NCBI RefSeq assembly: GCF_014490035.1
Contig: NZ_CP061008.1
Coordinates: 1,426,001 to 1,490,000, forward strand
Direction: 5' to 3'
DNA length: 64,000 nucleotides
Origin: Achromobacter xylosoxidans
GTDB taxonomy: Bacteria > Pseudomonadota > Gammaproteobacteria > Burkholderiales > Burkholderiaceae_B
In this document: positions 17,574 through 26,343 of the stretch, in pieces
Numbering within the stretch: the stretch's first letter is position 1
Layout of the letters: each line of letters begins with the position of its first letter
Notes under the pieces: model-generated
Told to the model about the DNA's origin: nothing
What the model saw: only the letters and a program-made list of their open reading frames with translations
The model's database searches: none
Translations under genes and position numbers: made by a program

Positions 17574-20303
17574 ATGGATGCGCCCATGGCTGGCCTGATC
17601 GATAGCGTGGACGCGGCGCCGCAAGGCGTGCGCGAAGTGGCGTCGGTGTGCTGCTATTGCGGCACCGGCTGCGGCGTGCGGGTGCAAACGCGCGATGGCG
17701 CGGTGCTCCGCGTGCGCGGCGACGAGCAGCATCCGGCCAACCATGGCAAGCTCTGCAGCAAGGGCCTGGCGCTGGCGGACACGGTGCGGCGCGACGGCGC
17801 GCGCGTGCTGTCGGCGCAATGGCGCGAGACGCGCGCCCACCCCCAGCGCGCCATCGCGCTGGACCAGGCGCTGGATATCGCGGCGGCCAAGCTGGCCGAC
17901 ACCATTGCGCGGCATGGCCCGGACGCCGTGGGCTTCTACCTGTCGGGGCAGTTGCTGACCGAGGATTACGCGGTCTTCAACAAGCTGGCCCGCGCGCTGG
18001 CCGGCACCAACAACATCGACACCAATTCGCGCCTGTGCATGTCCAGCGCGGTCTCGGGCTACAAGCGCACGCTGGGCGCGGACGCGCCGCCGGCCTGCTA
18101 CGAGGACCTGGATCTGGCCGACACGGTGCTGATCGCCGGCTCCAACATGGCCTATGCGCATCCCGTGCTGTTCCGGCGGCTGGAGGCCGCGCGGGCGCGG
18201 CGTCCAGGCATGAAGGTCATTGTCGCGGATCCTCGGCGTACCGATACCGCGGCCTTCGCCGACCTGCACCTGCAATTGGCGCCGGGCACGGATGTGGCCA
18301 TGTTCCACGCCATGCTCAATGTCATGGAGCAGGAGGGGCTGCTGGATCACGGCTACATCGAGCGGCATACGGAAGGCTTCGAGCCCCTGATGGCGCGCGC
18401 TCGGCGGTACACCCCGCAAGCCGCGCAGGAGATCTGCGGCGTGCCGGCGGAGGACATCGTCCAGGCGGCGCGCTGGTTCGGCGCGGCCGGCGCGGCGCTG
18501 TCGCTCTACACCATGGGCTTGAACCAGTCGGCCAGCGGCACCGACAAGAACGCCGCCCTGATACATCTGCATTTGGCGACCGGGCAGATCGGCAAGCCGG
18601 GCGCGGGACCGTTTTCGCTGACGGGGCAGCCCAACGCGATGGGCGGGCGCGAGGCGGGCGGCATGGCCACGCTGCTGCCGGGCCATCGCGATCCCGCGTC
18701 GGCGGCCGACCGCGAGGCGGCCGCCGCGCTGTGGGGCGTGGACGCCTTGCCGCGGGCGCCGGGCGCCACCGCGCTGGATATGTTCGACGCGGCGCGCGAA
18801 GGTCGCATCAAGGTGCTGTGGATCGCGGCCACCAACCCGGCGCAGTCCCTGCCGGATCAGGCCCGGGTGCGCGCTGCGCTGGAGCGCGCCGAGTTTGTCA
18901 TCGTGCAGGAGGCGTACGCGGGCACCGAAACCCTGGCCTACGCCGATCTGGTGCTGCCCGCTGCCACCTGGCCCGAGAAGTCCGGCACCGTGACCAACTC
19001 GGAGCGCCGCATCAGCCGGGTGCGGGCGGCGATCGATCCGCCCGGCGACGCGCAGCCGGATTGGCGGCTGGCGCAGGCGGTCGCGCTGCGCCTGGCTGCC
19101 CGCATGGCCCCGCACAAGGCGGCGCTGTTCGACTACCGGGATGAAAGCGAGGTCTTTGCCGAGCATGCCCGCACCACGGCGGGCCGGGACCTGGACTACA
19201 GCGGGCTGGATTATGCGGCGCTGCATGCGTACGGACCGCAGCAATGGCCGTACCGGCAAGGTCAGGGCACGGCGCGCCTGTATGCCGATGGCGTGTTTCC
19301 CACGGCCAGCGGACGCGCCCGTTTCTGCGACGTGGATTACCGTCCGGTCGTCGAAGCCGCTACGCCGGAATATCCGCTGCGGCTCACCACCGGCCGCCTG
19401 CGCGACCATTGGCACACCATGGCGCGCACGTCGCTGGCCCGCGTGCTGACGCAGCATGTCGAGGAACCCTGGGTGTCCATGCATCCCGAGGACATGCGCC
19501 GGCTCAAGCTGGACCCGGGCGCGCTGGCCAGGCTGGCGTCGCGCCGGGGTAGTGTGGTGCTACCCGTGCAGGCGGACGATACGCTGACGCCGGGACAGGT
19601 GTTCCTGCCCATGCATTGGGGCAGCGCCTACATGGCGGGGCTGGGAGTGAACGCGTTGACCAACCCGGCCGCCGATCCCATTTCGCGCCAGCCGGAACTC
19701 AAGCACAGCGCCGTGTCGGCCGTACCGGCAGGCCTGCCATGGCAGGCCGCGGGCTGGCTGCAGGGCGACAGCGCCATGTTGCGCGCGCGGCTGGCGCCCT
19801 GGCTGGGACGCTTCGATTACGCGGTGGTCCTGCCGGCGGGCGCGGGTGGCGTGCGGATGCGCCTGGCGGCCTGCGCCGCGCCGCCGGCAGAGGTCCTGGA
19901 TGCGATGGCGGATGCGCTGGACCTGCACCTGCCCGACGTGGCTTTCGACGATCCCGCGCGCGGCCAGATGCGCAGGGTGAGGGTGGAGCAAGGCGCTTTG
20001 CGCGGCTTTTTGCTGACAGGTGATCTGCGGGCGCAGGATGCGCTGTTGTCCTGGGCCGGCGGCGGTGACGCGCCGGCCAGCGTGGCGGCGCTGCTGACCG
20101 GACGGATTGCGGGCGCGGTCCGCTCGCGCGCAGTCTGCGTCTGCAACGGCGTGAGCGAGGCCGCGATTCTTGCCGGTATCGCCCGGGGCTGCGATCTGGC
20201 GGCCTTGAAGACTGCGCTGGGCTGCGGCACTGGCTGCGGTTCCTGCGTGCCGGAGATCCAGGTCCTGATCGGCCGCGCCGCGCCCGCCGCCGCGCCGGCG
20301 TAG
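17574..20303 (+). CDS. nasA: Assimilatory nitrate reductase catalytic subunit with C-terminal BFD-like [2Fe-2S] domain
   Basis: NasA reduces nitrate to nitrite in the cytoplasm, using a molybdenum-bis-MGD centre. It has 909 residues. An N-terminal [4Fe-4S] site (C26, C29, C33, C61) is followed by the molybdopterin oxidoreductase core, with NIDTNSRLCMSSAV at the metal site, and then a molydopterin-binding domain that starts around the PLRLTTGRLRDHWHT segment. The last 60 residues form a BFD-like [2Fe-2S] domain (VCVCNG and CGTGCGSC), probably the docking site for electrons from NasC. The gene follows nasC by 3 bp and ends the operon. Confidence 0.93.
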   Translation: MDAPMAGLIDSVDAAPQGVREVASVCCYCGTGCGVRVQTRDGAVLRVRGDEQHPANHGKLCSKGLALADTVRRDGARVLSAQWRETRAHPQRAIALDQALDIAAAKLADTIARHGPDAVGFYLSGQLLTEDYAVFNKLARALAGTNNIDTNSRLCMSSAVSGYKRTLGADAPPACYEDLDLADTVLIAGSNMAYAHPVLFRRLEAARARRPGMKVIVADPRRTDTAAFADLHLQLAPGTDVAMFHAMLNVMEQEGLLDHGYIERHTEGFEPLMARARRYTPQAAQEICGVPAEDIVQAARWFGAAGAALSLYTMGLNQSASGTDKNAALIHLHLATGQIGKPGAGPFSLTGQPNAMGGREAGGMATLLPGHRDPASAADREAAAALWGVDALPRAPGATALDMFDAAREGRIKVLWIAATNPAQSLPDQARVRAALERAEFVIVQEAYAGTETLAYADLVLPAATWPEKSGTVTNSERRISRVRAAIDPPGDAQPDWRLAQAVALRLAARMAPHKAALFDYRDESEVFAEHARTTAGRDLDYSGLDYAALHAYGPQQWPYRQGQGTARLYADGVFPTASGRARFCDVDYRPVVEAATPEYPLRLTTGRLRDHWHTMARTSLARVLTQHVEEPWVSMHPEDMRRLKLDPGALARLASRRGSVVLPVQADDTLTPGQVFLPMHWGSAYMAGLGVNALTNPAADPISRQPELKHSAVSAVPAGLPWQAAGWLQGDSAMLRARLAPWLGRFDYAVVLPAGAGGVRMRLAACAAPPAEVLDAMADALDLHLPDVAFDDPARGQMRRVRVEQGALRGFLLTGDLRAQDALLSWAGGGDAPASVAALLTGRIAGAVRSRAVCVCNGVSEAAILAGIARGCDLAALKTALGCGTGCGSCVPEIQVLIGRAAPAAAPA

Positions 20304-20425
20304 CCGCTGCCAGCGTGGTCGCGGCCGACACGTTCCGACACGCGCCGCGTCTCGCAACCGGTGTAGTATCAAGCCAGCCATGCGCCAGGCGCGGGCGGTT
20401 TTCATCCGGATTCATGGAGTGGCTT

Positions 20426-21157
20426 GTGACGATGCGAAAAATGGCATCCCTGATTTTTACGGCGGGCGCGCTGGGCGCGGCCGCCGCGGCGCAGGCCGGC
20501 GTGTGCGATGCGCAGTTCATGCATGACGGCGGCACGGTGCAACTGACGGGCACCGGCAATCTGGCGCTGGGCGCCGACCTGTCTTTCGCCGAAGTTACAA
20601 AAAGCAATGGCGACAACTGCCGCGCGCGCGTGCAGGGCGTGGCCACGTTCAGCTATGCGGGCCTGCCCCCGGGAAAGTCCAAGCTGGATTACCTGATGAC
20701 GGTCAAGGGCGGCCAGGCCACCTTCCTGCGCTATGCCACCGCGGGCGAGGCGCCCAAGCCTTCCGAAGGCCAGTTCGACCTGCGCATGCTGGGTCTCTTC
20801 GCCTATGACGGCAAGCTCAGCGCCGGCCAGAAATTGCCTGGCTCGTCGTTCCGCTTGAAGATCGGCAAGGAAGCGCCCGTCGGCGGCCAGCCCAGCACCA
20901 CGGTGCGCATCGGTGAGAAGACCGTGGGGCAGAAGGCTGCGGTGAATACCGCGCTGGGCTCGCAGTCTTGCCATCCGATCACCTACACCCGCAATTCCGA
21001 TCCCACCATGGCCACGTTTCAGGGCCTGACGATCCCCATCCCGGGCATGAACACCACCGTGACGGACTGGTACTGTCCGGCGATCAATCTGGTGATGAAG
21101 CAGGACATCGATCAGGGCGGCGTCAAATCCGCCGTTGAGATTACGCAAATCAAGTAG
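20426..21157 (+). CDS. Exported protein of unknown function
   Basis: I do not recognise a named family. I chose the GTG at 20426 because GGAG (20416-20419) is spaced correctly for it; ATGs at 20414 and 20432 are alternatives. The product has 243 residues with a clear signal peptide (MRKMASLIFTAGALGAAAAA, cut before GVCDA). The mature part is probably periplasmic or surface-exposed and beta-rich, and it contains several cysteines (GVCD, DNCRA, SQSCHP, DWYCP) that could form two disulfides. It stands alone after nasA. Confidence 0.75.
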   Translation: MTMRKMASLIFTAGALGAAAAAQAGVCDAQFMHDGGTVQLTGTGNLALGADLSFAEVTKSNGDNCRARVQGVATFSYAGLPPGKSKLDYLMTVKGGQATFLRYATAGEAPKPSEGQFDLRMLGLFAYDGKLSAGQKLPGSSFRLKIGKEAPVGGQPSTTVRIGEKTVGQKAAVNTALGSQSCHPITYTRNSDPTMATFQGLTIPIPGMNTTVTDWYCPAINLVMKQDIDQGGVKSAVEITQIK

Positions 21158-21240
21158 CACACCGTAGCAAGCGCGCCGTGTCTCCCGCATGGCGGCTGGT
21201 ATGATGGTTCCGTCATTGACACACAACAGGAGCTCAAATA

Positions 21241-21558
21241 ATGGCCACGAGAAAATCCGAAGAAGTCGCAAAAGAAAAACTCATCGACAGTGTCAAGTCC
21301 AGCCTGAATGACGCCGAAAGCCTGCTGCGCGAAGCCGCCAGCAGCACCGGCGACAAGGCCAACGAATTGCGCGACCGCGCGCTGACGTCCTTGAAGCGCA
21401 CGCGCGAAGCGCTGTACGAAGCGCAGGACGCCGTGCTGGAACGCGGCCGCAAGGCTGCCCGCGCGACCGACGACTACGTGCACGACAATCCCTGGCAAGC
21501 CATCGGCATCGCAGGCGTGACCGGCCTGCTGCTCGGCTTGCTGATCAGCCGCCGCTGA
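21241..21558 (+). CDS. DUF883/ElaB-YqjD family membrane-anchored protein
   Basis: The 105-residue protein has a long charged helical region (about 5-80) and one C-terminal membrane anchor (IGIAGVTGLLLGLLISRR). This is the layout of YqjD/ElaB proteins, which in E. coli sit in the inner membrane and bind ribosomes in stationary phase. A strong ribosome-binding site (AGGAG) lies just upstream. It is followed by a YqjE-like gene and a small basic protein gene, mirroring the yqjD-yqjE-yqjK arrangement of E. coli. Confidence 0.88.
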   Translation: MATRKSEEVAKEKLIDSVKSSLNDAESLLREAASSTGDKANELRDRALTSLKRTREALYEAQDAVLERGRKAARATDDYVHDNPWQAIGIAGVTGLLLGLLISRR

Positions 21559-21627
21559 TAGGGCAGGACATCCGGGCGGGCGGCGCGGGCGCAAGACCGC
21601 GCTTCCCGCCCGGCGTCCTTTTCAGCC

Positions 21628-22044
21628 ATGGGTCTACGAAAATCTGTTTTCGGCGTTGCCTCCAGCGTGGTCGGGCTGTTGCGCACGCGCCTGGAACTGC
21701 TGGCGCTGGAAGCGGCGGATGAAAAAGCGCGCTTGCTCAAGCTTTTGGGCATGGCGTTTGCTGCGCTGCTGTTCCTGACGCTGGCGGTGCTGGTCTTCAC
21801 CGTCACGGTCGCGGTGGCGTTCTGGCCCACTGAAGACCGCTACCTGGCCCTGGGCCTGTTGGCGGGCTTCTATGGCCTGGTCGGTGTGGCCTTGCTGGTT
21901 GCAGTGCGCCGCGGGCTGGTCTACGGCGCGCCGCCATTCGCCGCCACGCTCGAGGAACTCGGGCGCGACGCCGAATTGCTGGAGCGGGTGCGCGACGCGC
22001 AAGACGACGACGAAGCGCAGGCGCGCCGGCGCGAGGAGGGCTGA
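21628..22044 (+). CDS. YqjE-like (phage holin family / DUF1469-type) membrane protein
   Basis: The 138 residues have a short amphipathic start, two membrane segments (about 40-63 and 76-95) and a charged C-terminal tail rich in D, E and R. This is typical of the YqjE family that follows yqjD; the name 'holin' reflects a weak profile similarity only and there are no phage genes nearby. Its function is unknown, probably in envelope or stress physiology with YqjD. Confidence 0.8.
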   Translation: MGLRKSVFGVASSVVGLLRTRLELLALEAADEKARLLKLLGMAFAALLFLTLAVLVFTVTVAVAFWPTEDRYLALGLLAGFYGLVGVALLVAVRRGLVYGAPPFAATLEELGRDAELLERVRDAQDDDEAQARRREEG

Positions 22045-22047
22045 AAC

Positions 22048-22416
22048 ATGACGAAAAGGTCTCCCACCGTCGACCGCGCCGTGCGCATCGAGCTGCTGCG
22101 CGCCCGCGCCGCCATCGAACGCGAATCGCTGGCGCAGAGCATCGCGGCCACCGGACGCAAGCTGGAACCGGCCGCGCTCCTCAAGGGGCTCTTGCCCGGC
22201 CTGGCTTCGGGCGGCGCATCGCGCTGGGCCTTGCAGGCGATCAGCCTGGCGCGCCGCTATCCCATCGTCAGTTCATCGCTGTCCGCCATGATCATGCGCG
22301 GCGGCAAGCGCTCCAAGCTTTTGAAGATCGCCGGCGGCGCCTTTGTCGGCTGGCAACTGTTCAAAGCCTGGCAGAACTCGCGCCGCGATGATGATCCGTC
22401 AGATGACAGGCGCTGA
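22048..22416 (+). CDS. Small basic protein of unknown function in the yqjD operon (YqjK-like position)
   Basis: The protein has 122 residues. It starts 3 bp after the YqjE-like gene and has an arginine-rich N-terminal helix (about 8-45), a moderately hydrophobic middle, and a highly charged C-terminus. Position and size fit YqjK of enterobacteria, but the sequence resemblance cannot be judged by eye. It is probably co-translated with the upstream gene. A strong terminator follows. Confidence 0.65.
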   Translation: MTKRSPTVDRAVRIELLRARAAIERESLAQSIAATGRKLEPAALLKGLLPGLASGGASRWALQAISLARRYPIVSSSLSAMIMRGGKRSKLLKIAGGAFVGWQLFKAWQNSRRDDDPSDDRR

Positions 22417-22441
22417 AGCTATGGCGTTGCCCAACAAGAAG

Positions 22442-22468
22442 CCTGCCTTGAAAAAGGCAGGTTTTTTT
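22442..22468 (+). terminator. Intrinsic terminator after the yqjD-like operon
   Basis: A perfect 8-bp stem (22442-22449 with 22454-22461) with a GAAA loop is followed by seven Ts. Confidence 0.92.
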
Positions 22469-22627
22469 ATGCCTGGATTCAGCGCTACGCTGTGCTGTTC
22501 GAGCCAGGCCGGGCCTGGCACCATGCCCCACACATTGCAGTACCGCCCGCTATTGATCGACGCGCTCATCAGCGCTTCCTGATCCTGCCGCGATAACGCC
22601 GGTCCCGGTACGAGAGGCTGGGCAGGA

Positions 22628-24172
22628 TTACAAGCCCAACTGCCCCCACATCTCATCCACGCGCTTCTTGACGTCCGCATCCATGGTGATGGGAGTGCCC
22701 CATTCCCGATTGGTTTCGCCGGGCCACTTGTTGGTGGCGTCCATGCCCATCTTGCCGCCCAGGCCGGAGACCGGCGAGGCGAAATCCAGATAGTCGATGG
22801 GCGTGTTTTCCACCAGCAAGGTGTCGCGCACCGGGTCCATGCGGGTGGTCATCGCCCACACCACTTCCTTCCAGTCGCGCGGATTGATGTCCTCGTCCAC
22901 CACCACGATGAACTTGGTGTACATGAACTGGCGCAGGATGCTCCACAGGCCGAACATGACGCGCTTGGCGTGGCCGGCGTACTGCTTGCGGATCGACACC
23001 ACCGCCAGGCGGTAGCTGCAGCCTTCCGGCGGCAGGTAGAAGTCCACGATCTCGGGCAGTTGGCGGCGCAGCAGCGGCACGAAGACTTCGTTGAGCGCCA
23101 CGCCCAGCACGGCCGGTTCGTCGGGCGGTTTGCCAGTGTAGGTGGAGTGGTAGATGGGATTGCGCCGCATCGTGATCCGCTCCACCGTGAAGACGGGGAA
23201 CCAGTCCTGCTCGTTGTAGTAGCCGGTGTGGTCGCCGTAGGGGCCTTCCAGCGCCATTTCGTAATCGGTGTTCGGCGGCGGGTTGACGCCTTCGGGCACG
23301 ACGGGCGCGATGGCGCGCGGGTCGGAGGACGGCAGCAGATGGCCTTCCAGCACGATTTCGGCCCAGGCCGGCACGGATAGATCGCTGCCCAGCGCTTTCG
23401 CGACCTCGGTGCGGGAGCCGCGCAAGAGGCCGGCGAACTGGTATTCGGACAGGCTGTCGGGCACCGGCGTGACCGCGCCCAGCGTGGTGGCCGGGTCGGC
23501 GCCCAAGGCCACGGCGATGGGGAAGGGCGTGCCGGGATGCGCCAGGGCGTGGTCGCGGAAATCCAGCGCGCCGCCGCGGTGCGACAGCCAGCGCATGATC
23601 AGCTTGTTGGGGCCCAGCAATTGCTGCCGGTAGATGCCCAGGTTCTGGCGGCGGGCGTTGGGGCCGCGCGTGATCACCAGGCCCCAGGTCAGGAGCGGCG
23701 CCACGTCGCCGGGCCAGCAGGTCTGGATCGGCAGGCGGTTCAGGTCCACGTCCTTGCCTTCCCAGACGATTTCCTGGCAGGCGGGACTTTTGACGTTCTT
23801 GGGGCTCATGTCCCACAGCGCGGACTTCAGCATCGAGACCTTGGCCAGCGCGTCGCGCAGGCCTTTGGGCGCTTCGGGCTCGCGCAGCGAGGCGAGCAGT
23901 TCGCCGATGTCGCGCAGGGCGCTGACGTCGTCGGCGCCCATGCCGCGGGCCACGCGGGCCGGGGTGCCGAACAGGTTGGCCAGCACCGGCATCTGCGCCG
24001 GCTCGCCATTGTGCCGCGCGTTTTCGAACAGCAGGGCAGGCCCTTCCGCGCGCAGGACTCGGTCGGATATTTCAGTCATTTCCAGCCGGGTGGACACCGG
24101 CGCAGCGATGCGTCGGAGCTCGCCCATGCGTTCAAGTTGGGCGATGAAGTCTCTAAGGTCGCGGTATTTCAC
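22628..24172 (-). CDS. ubiD: 4-hydroxy-3-polyprenylbenzoate decarboxylase UbiD
   Basis: UbiD removes the carboxyl group of the polyprenylated benzoate intermediate in ubiquinone synthesis, using prenylated FMN made by UbiX. The 514 residues compare with 497 in E. coli. The N-terminus [20 protein letters not shown] and later segments such as [19 protein letters not shown] and [18 protein letters not shown] are diagnostic. It stands alone, divergent from the lytic transglycosylase gene, and ubiX is not in the window. Confidence 0.96.
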   Translation of the reverse strand: MKYRDLRDFIAQLERMGELRRIAAPVSTRLEMTEISDRVLRAEGPALLFENARHNGEPAQMPVLANLFGTPARVARGMGADDVSALRDIGELLASLREPEAPKGLRDALAKVSMLKSALWDMSPKNVKSPACQEIVWEGKDVDLNRLPIQTCWPGDVAPLLTWGLVITRGPNARRQNLGIYRQQLLGPNKLIMRWLSHRGGALDFRDHALAHPGTPFPIAVALGADPATTLGAVTPVPDSLSEYQFAGLLRGSRTEVAKALGSDLSVPAWAEIVLEGHLLPSSDPRAIAPVVPEGVNPPPNTDYEMALEGPYGDHTGYYNEQDWFPVFTVERITMRRNPIYHSTYTGKPPDEPAVLGVALNEVFVPLLRRQLPEIVDFYLPPEGCSYRLAVVSIRKQYAGHAKRVMFGLWSILRQFMYTKFIVVVDEDINPRDWKEVVWAMTTRMDPVRDTLLVENTPIDYLDFASPVSGLGGKMGMDATNKWPGETNREWGTPITMDADVKKRVDEMWGQLGL

Positions 24173-24254
24173 TACAGATCCCAGCTATTTGGTTACATAT
24201 TGGGTAGACAGAGAGGTTAACATTGACTCCCTCTTTTTTAACGCAGGAGGTTTT

Positions 24255-25073
24255 ATGCCCGATGCGTCAGTGGCCAGCCTGTTCCGAAGCCTGGCCCAAG
24301 GAGTGCACCAATATCTTGCCGAGTCCCTGCGCATTTGCTCCGTTTATCTGGGCATTGCGGTCATTGTGACGGTAAGCATGGGATTCGCCCTGCCTGGTTT
24401 GCGCGACCAGGCATTGCAAGTGCACAAAGCCTTGTTGACCGCCCTAGCGCCTTCATCCATGCAAACCGGCACCGAATCCGAAGCCGGTTCCGAACTGGGT
24501 TCCGACATGTCGTCGGCAATTGCCATGGCCGTTCCCAACGCCCCCGCCAGCAACGCCACCGGCATGCTGGGGCCAGCCCGCGTCGCCCCGCCGGCGCCCA
24601 AGCCTGTCGCCATGACCGCCACCGGTCCGCAGGCGGAAGCCTTGCGCAACTATATTTCGCGCAAGTACAAGGTCGCCTATGACGCCACCGGCCCGCTGCT
24701 GAACGTGGTGTACAAGGTCAGCCGCGAAAAGCAGCTGGATCCGTTGTTGGTGCTGGCCGTGATCGCCATCGAGTCCCGCTACAACCCGCTGGCCGAAAGC
24801 CACGTGGGCGCGCAGGGGCTGATGCAGGTGATGACCAGCGTGCACCAGGAAAAATTCGACGCGGTCGGCAAGACCGCGCTGGACCCGGCCGCAAATATCG
24901 GGGTCGGAGCCACGATCCTGCGCGATTGCATCAATCGCCGCGGTTCGATCGATGGCGGCCTGGCATGCTACGTCGGCGCCACGGGACCGGACGACAATGG
25001 CTACGGCGCCAAGGTGCAGGCGGAACGCCGCCGCCTGGCGTTGGCTTCCGGGATCGCGCTGGCGCGCGACTGA
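24255..25073 (+). CDS. Lytic transglycosylase (SLT domain) with N-terminal membrane anchor
   Basis: The enzyme cleaves peptidoglycan glycan strands to 1,6-anhydro products. The start at 24255 is set by AGGAGG, 5 nt upstream, and gives 272 residues. A hydrophobic segment at about 28-45 anchors or exports it, an Ala/Pro-rich linker follows, and the SLT domain occupies about 130-255. The catalytic Glu lies in AVIAIESRYNPLAES, and the GAQGLMQVM and NIGVGATIL motifs are intact. It is divergent from ubiD and ends at a strong terminator. Confidence 0.9.
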   Translation: MPDASVASLFRSLAQGVHQYLAESLRICSVYLGIAVIVTVSMGFALPGLRDQALQVHKALLTALAPSSMQTGTESEAGSELGSDMSSAIAMAVPNAPASNATGMLGPARVAPPAPKPVAMTATGPQAEALRNYISRKYKVAYDATGPLLNVVYKVSREKQLDPLLVLAVIAIESRYNPLAESHVGAQGLMQVMTSVHQEKFDAVGKTALDPAANIGVGATILRDCINRRGSIDGGLACYVGATGPDDNGYGAKVQAERRRLALASGIALARD

Positions 25074-25093
25074 TCGCCGTAATGGCCCGAATG

Positions 25094-25127
25094 CAAAGCG
25101 CGTCCCTTGGGACGCGCTTTGTTTTTT
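25094..25127. terminator. Strong terminator between the transglycosylase and aminotransferase genes
   Basis: A perfect 13-bp stem (25094-25106 with 25109-25121) with a 2-nt loop is followed by six more Ts. It can also stop transcription coming from the convergent gene. Confidence 0.92.
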
Positions 25128-25140
25128 GGGGTGTTCAAGA

Positions 25141-26301
25141 TCAGCCCTGCAGCAGCCGGCCGATGCGGGCGACCGCCTCTTCCAGGCGGTCCAGGCCGGT
25201 GGCATAGGAAAAGCGCATGGTGTGGCTGCCATGGGCCGGCCCGAAGTCCAGGCCCGGCACGGCGGCCACGCCGGCCTCCAGCAGCAGGCGCTGCGAGAAC
25301 GCGGCGCTATCCATGCCCAGGTTGGCGATGTCGGCATAAATATAGAAGGCGCCGTCGGGCTTCACCGGCACCTGGATGCCCATGCGCTCGAATTCCGGCA
25401 GCAGGTAGTCGCGGCGCTGCTTGAAGGCCTCGCGGCGGTGCTCGAAGGTCTTCATCGCGCCCGGCTCGAAGCAGGCCAGCGCGGCGTGCTGCGCCAGCGT
25501 GGGCGCGCAGATCGCCAGGCTGGCGGCGATTTTCTCCACCGGCGCCACCATGTCCTCGGGCACGATCATCCAGCCCAGGCGCCAGCCCGTCATGTGGAAG
25601 TACTTCGAGAAGCTGTTGATGACGATGACGTCGTCGTCCAGCGTCAGGGCCGAGCGGGGCTGGCCTTCATAGGACAGCCCCAGGTAGATTTCGTCGACGA
25701 TGGCGAAGCCGTCGCGGGCGCGGACCTGAGCCAGCAGCTCGGCCAGCTCGCCGTGGTCGATCGAGGTGCCGGTGGGGTTGCTGGGCGAGGCGACCAGCAC
25801 GCCCTGGGTGGCGGGCGTCCAGTGGCTGGCCACGTCCTGCGCCGACAGCTGAAAGCGCTTGGCCGCCGTGCTCGGGATCAGGCGCGGCACACCGCCCGCC
25901 GCCAGCACGAAGTTGCTGTTGGCGGGGTAGGAGGGATCCGGCATCAGCACTTCGCCGCCCTGGTTGACCAGCGCCGCGCAGGCCAGCGTCAGGGCGCCGG
26001 AGGCGCCCGCGGTGACGATGACGCGGGCCGGATTGATCCGGGCGCCGAACTGTTCGTGGTAGAACCGGGCGATGGCCTCGCGCAGCGGCGTCAGGCCGGC
26101 CGAGGGGCTGTAGCCGCTGAGGCCGGCGCGGGCTGCGCGCTCCAGCGCTTCCACGACCTGGGGGGGCGCGGTAAAGTCCGGTTCGCCGATGCCCAGGCTG
26201 ATAATGTCCTTGCCAGCCGCCTGCAGCGCTTGCGCCTGCTTGAATAGTTCCATTACCTGGAAGGTCAGGAAGTCGTTGGTGCGATGGGCAAGGCGGGGCA
26301 T
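25141..26301 (-). CDS. Pyridoxal phosphate-dependent class I/II aminotransferase
   Basis: A fold-type I aminotransferase of the aspartate/alanine (AspC-like) group. I start it at 26301 (MPRLAHRTNDFLTFQVM), giving 386 residues. The PLP lysine is in INSFSKYFHMTGWRLGW, SNPTGT binds the cofactor phosphate region, and the C-terminal arginine lies in TMRFSYATG. The substrate cannot be assigned; relatives act on valine, alanine or aromatic amino acids. It diverges from the next gene with only 42 bp between start codons. Confidence 0.9.
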   Translation of the reverse strand: MPRLAHRTNDFLTFQVMELFKQAQALQAAGKDIISLGIGEPDFTAPPQVVEALERAARAGLSGYSPSAGLTPLREAIARFYHEQFGARINPARVIVTAGASGALTLACAALVNQGGEVLMPDPSYPANSNFVLAAGGVPRLIPSTAAKRFQLSAQDVASHWTPATQGVLVASPSNPTGTSIDHGELAELLAQVRARDGFAIVDEIYLGLSYEGQPRSALTLDDDVIVINSFSKYFHMTGWRLGWMIVPEDMVAPVEKIAASLAICAPTLAQHAALACFEPGAMKTFEHRREAFKQRRDYLLPEFERMGIQVPVKPDGAFYIYADIANLGMDSAAFSQRLLLEAGVAAVPGLDFGPAHGSHTMRFSYATGLDRLEEAVARIGRLLQG

Positions 26302-26343
26302 CGGATTCTCGAAGGCGTTTGTAGCGAAAAAGGAATTGTAGTC

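Noticed and set aside
16191..19484. A very long open frame (over 1000 codons) on the minus strand opposite nrtD, nasC and nasA
   Set aside because: It is antisense to clearly coding genes in a GC-rich genome. Its product is rich in His, Arg, Gln and Gly with no domain, as expected for a frame shadow.
21628..22044. The YqjE-like protein as a phage holin, suggesting a prophage
   Set aside because: No other phage gene lies nearby, and the neighbours fit the chromosomal yqjD-yqjE arrangement.
22431..22582. A possible small gene downstream of the yqjD-like operon reading through the terminator
   Set aside because: The frame runs across a strong terminator hairpin and T-run, has no ribosome-binding site, and shows no family features.
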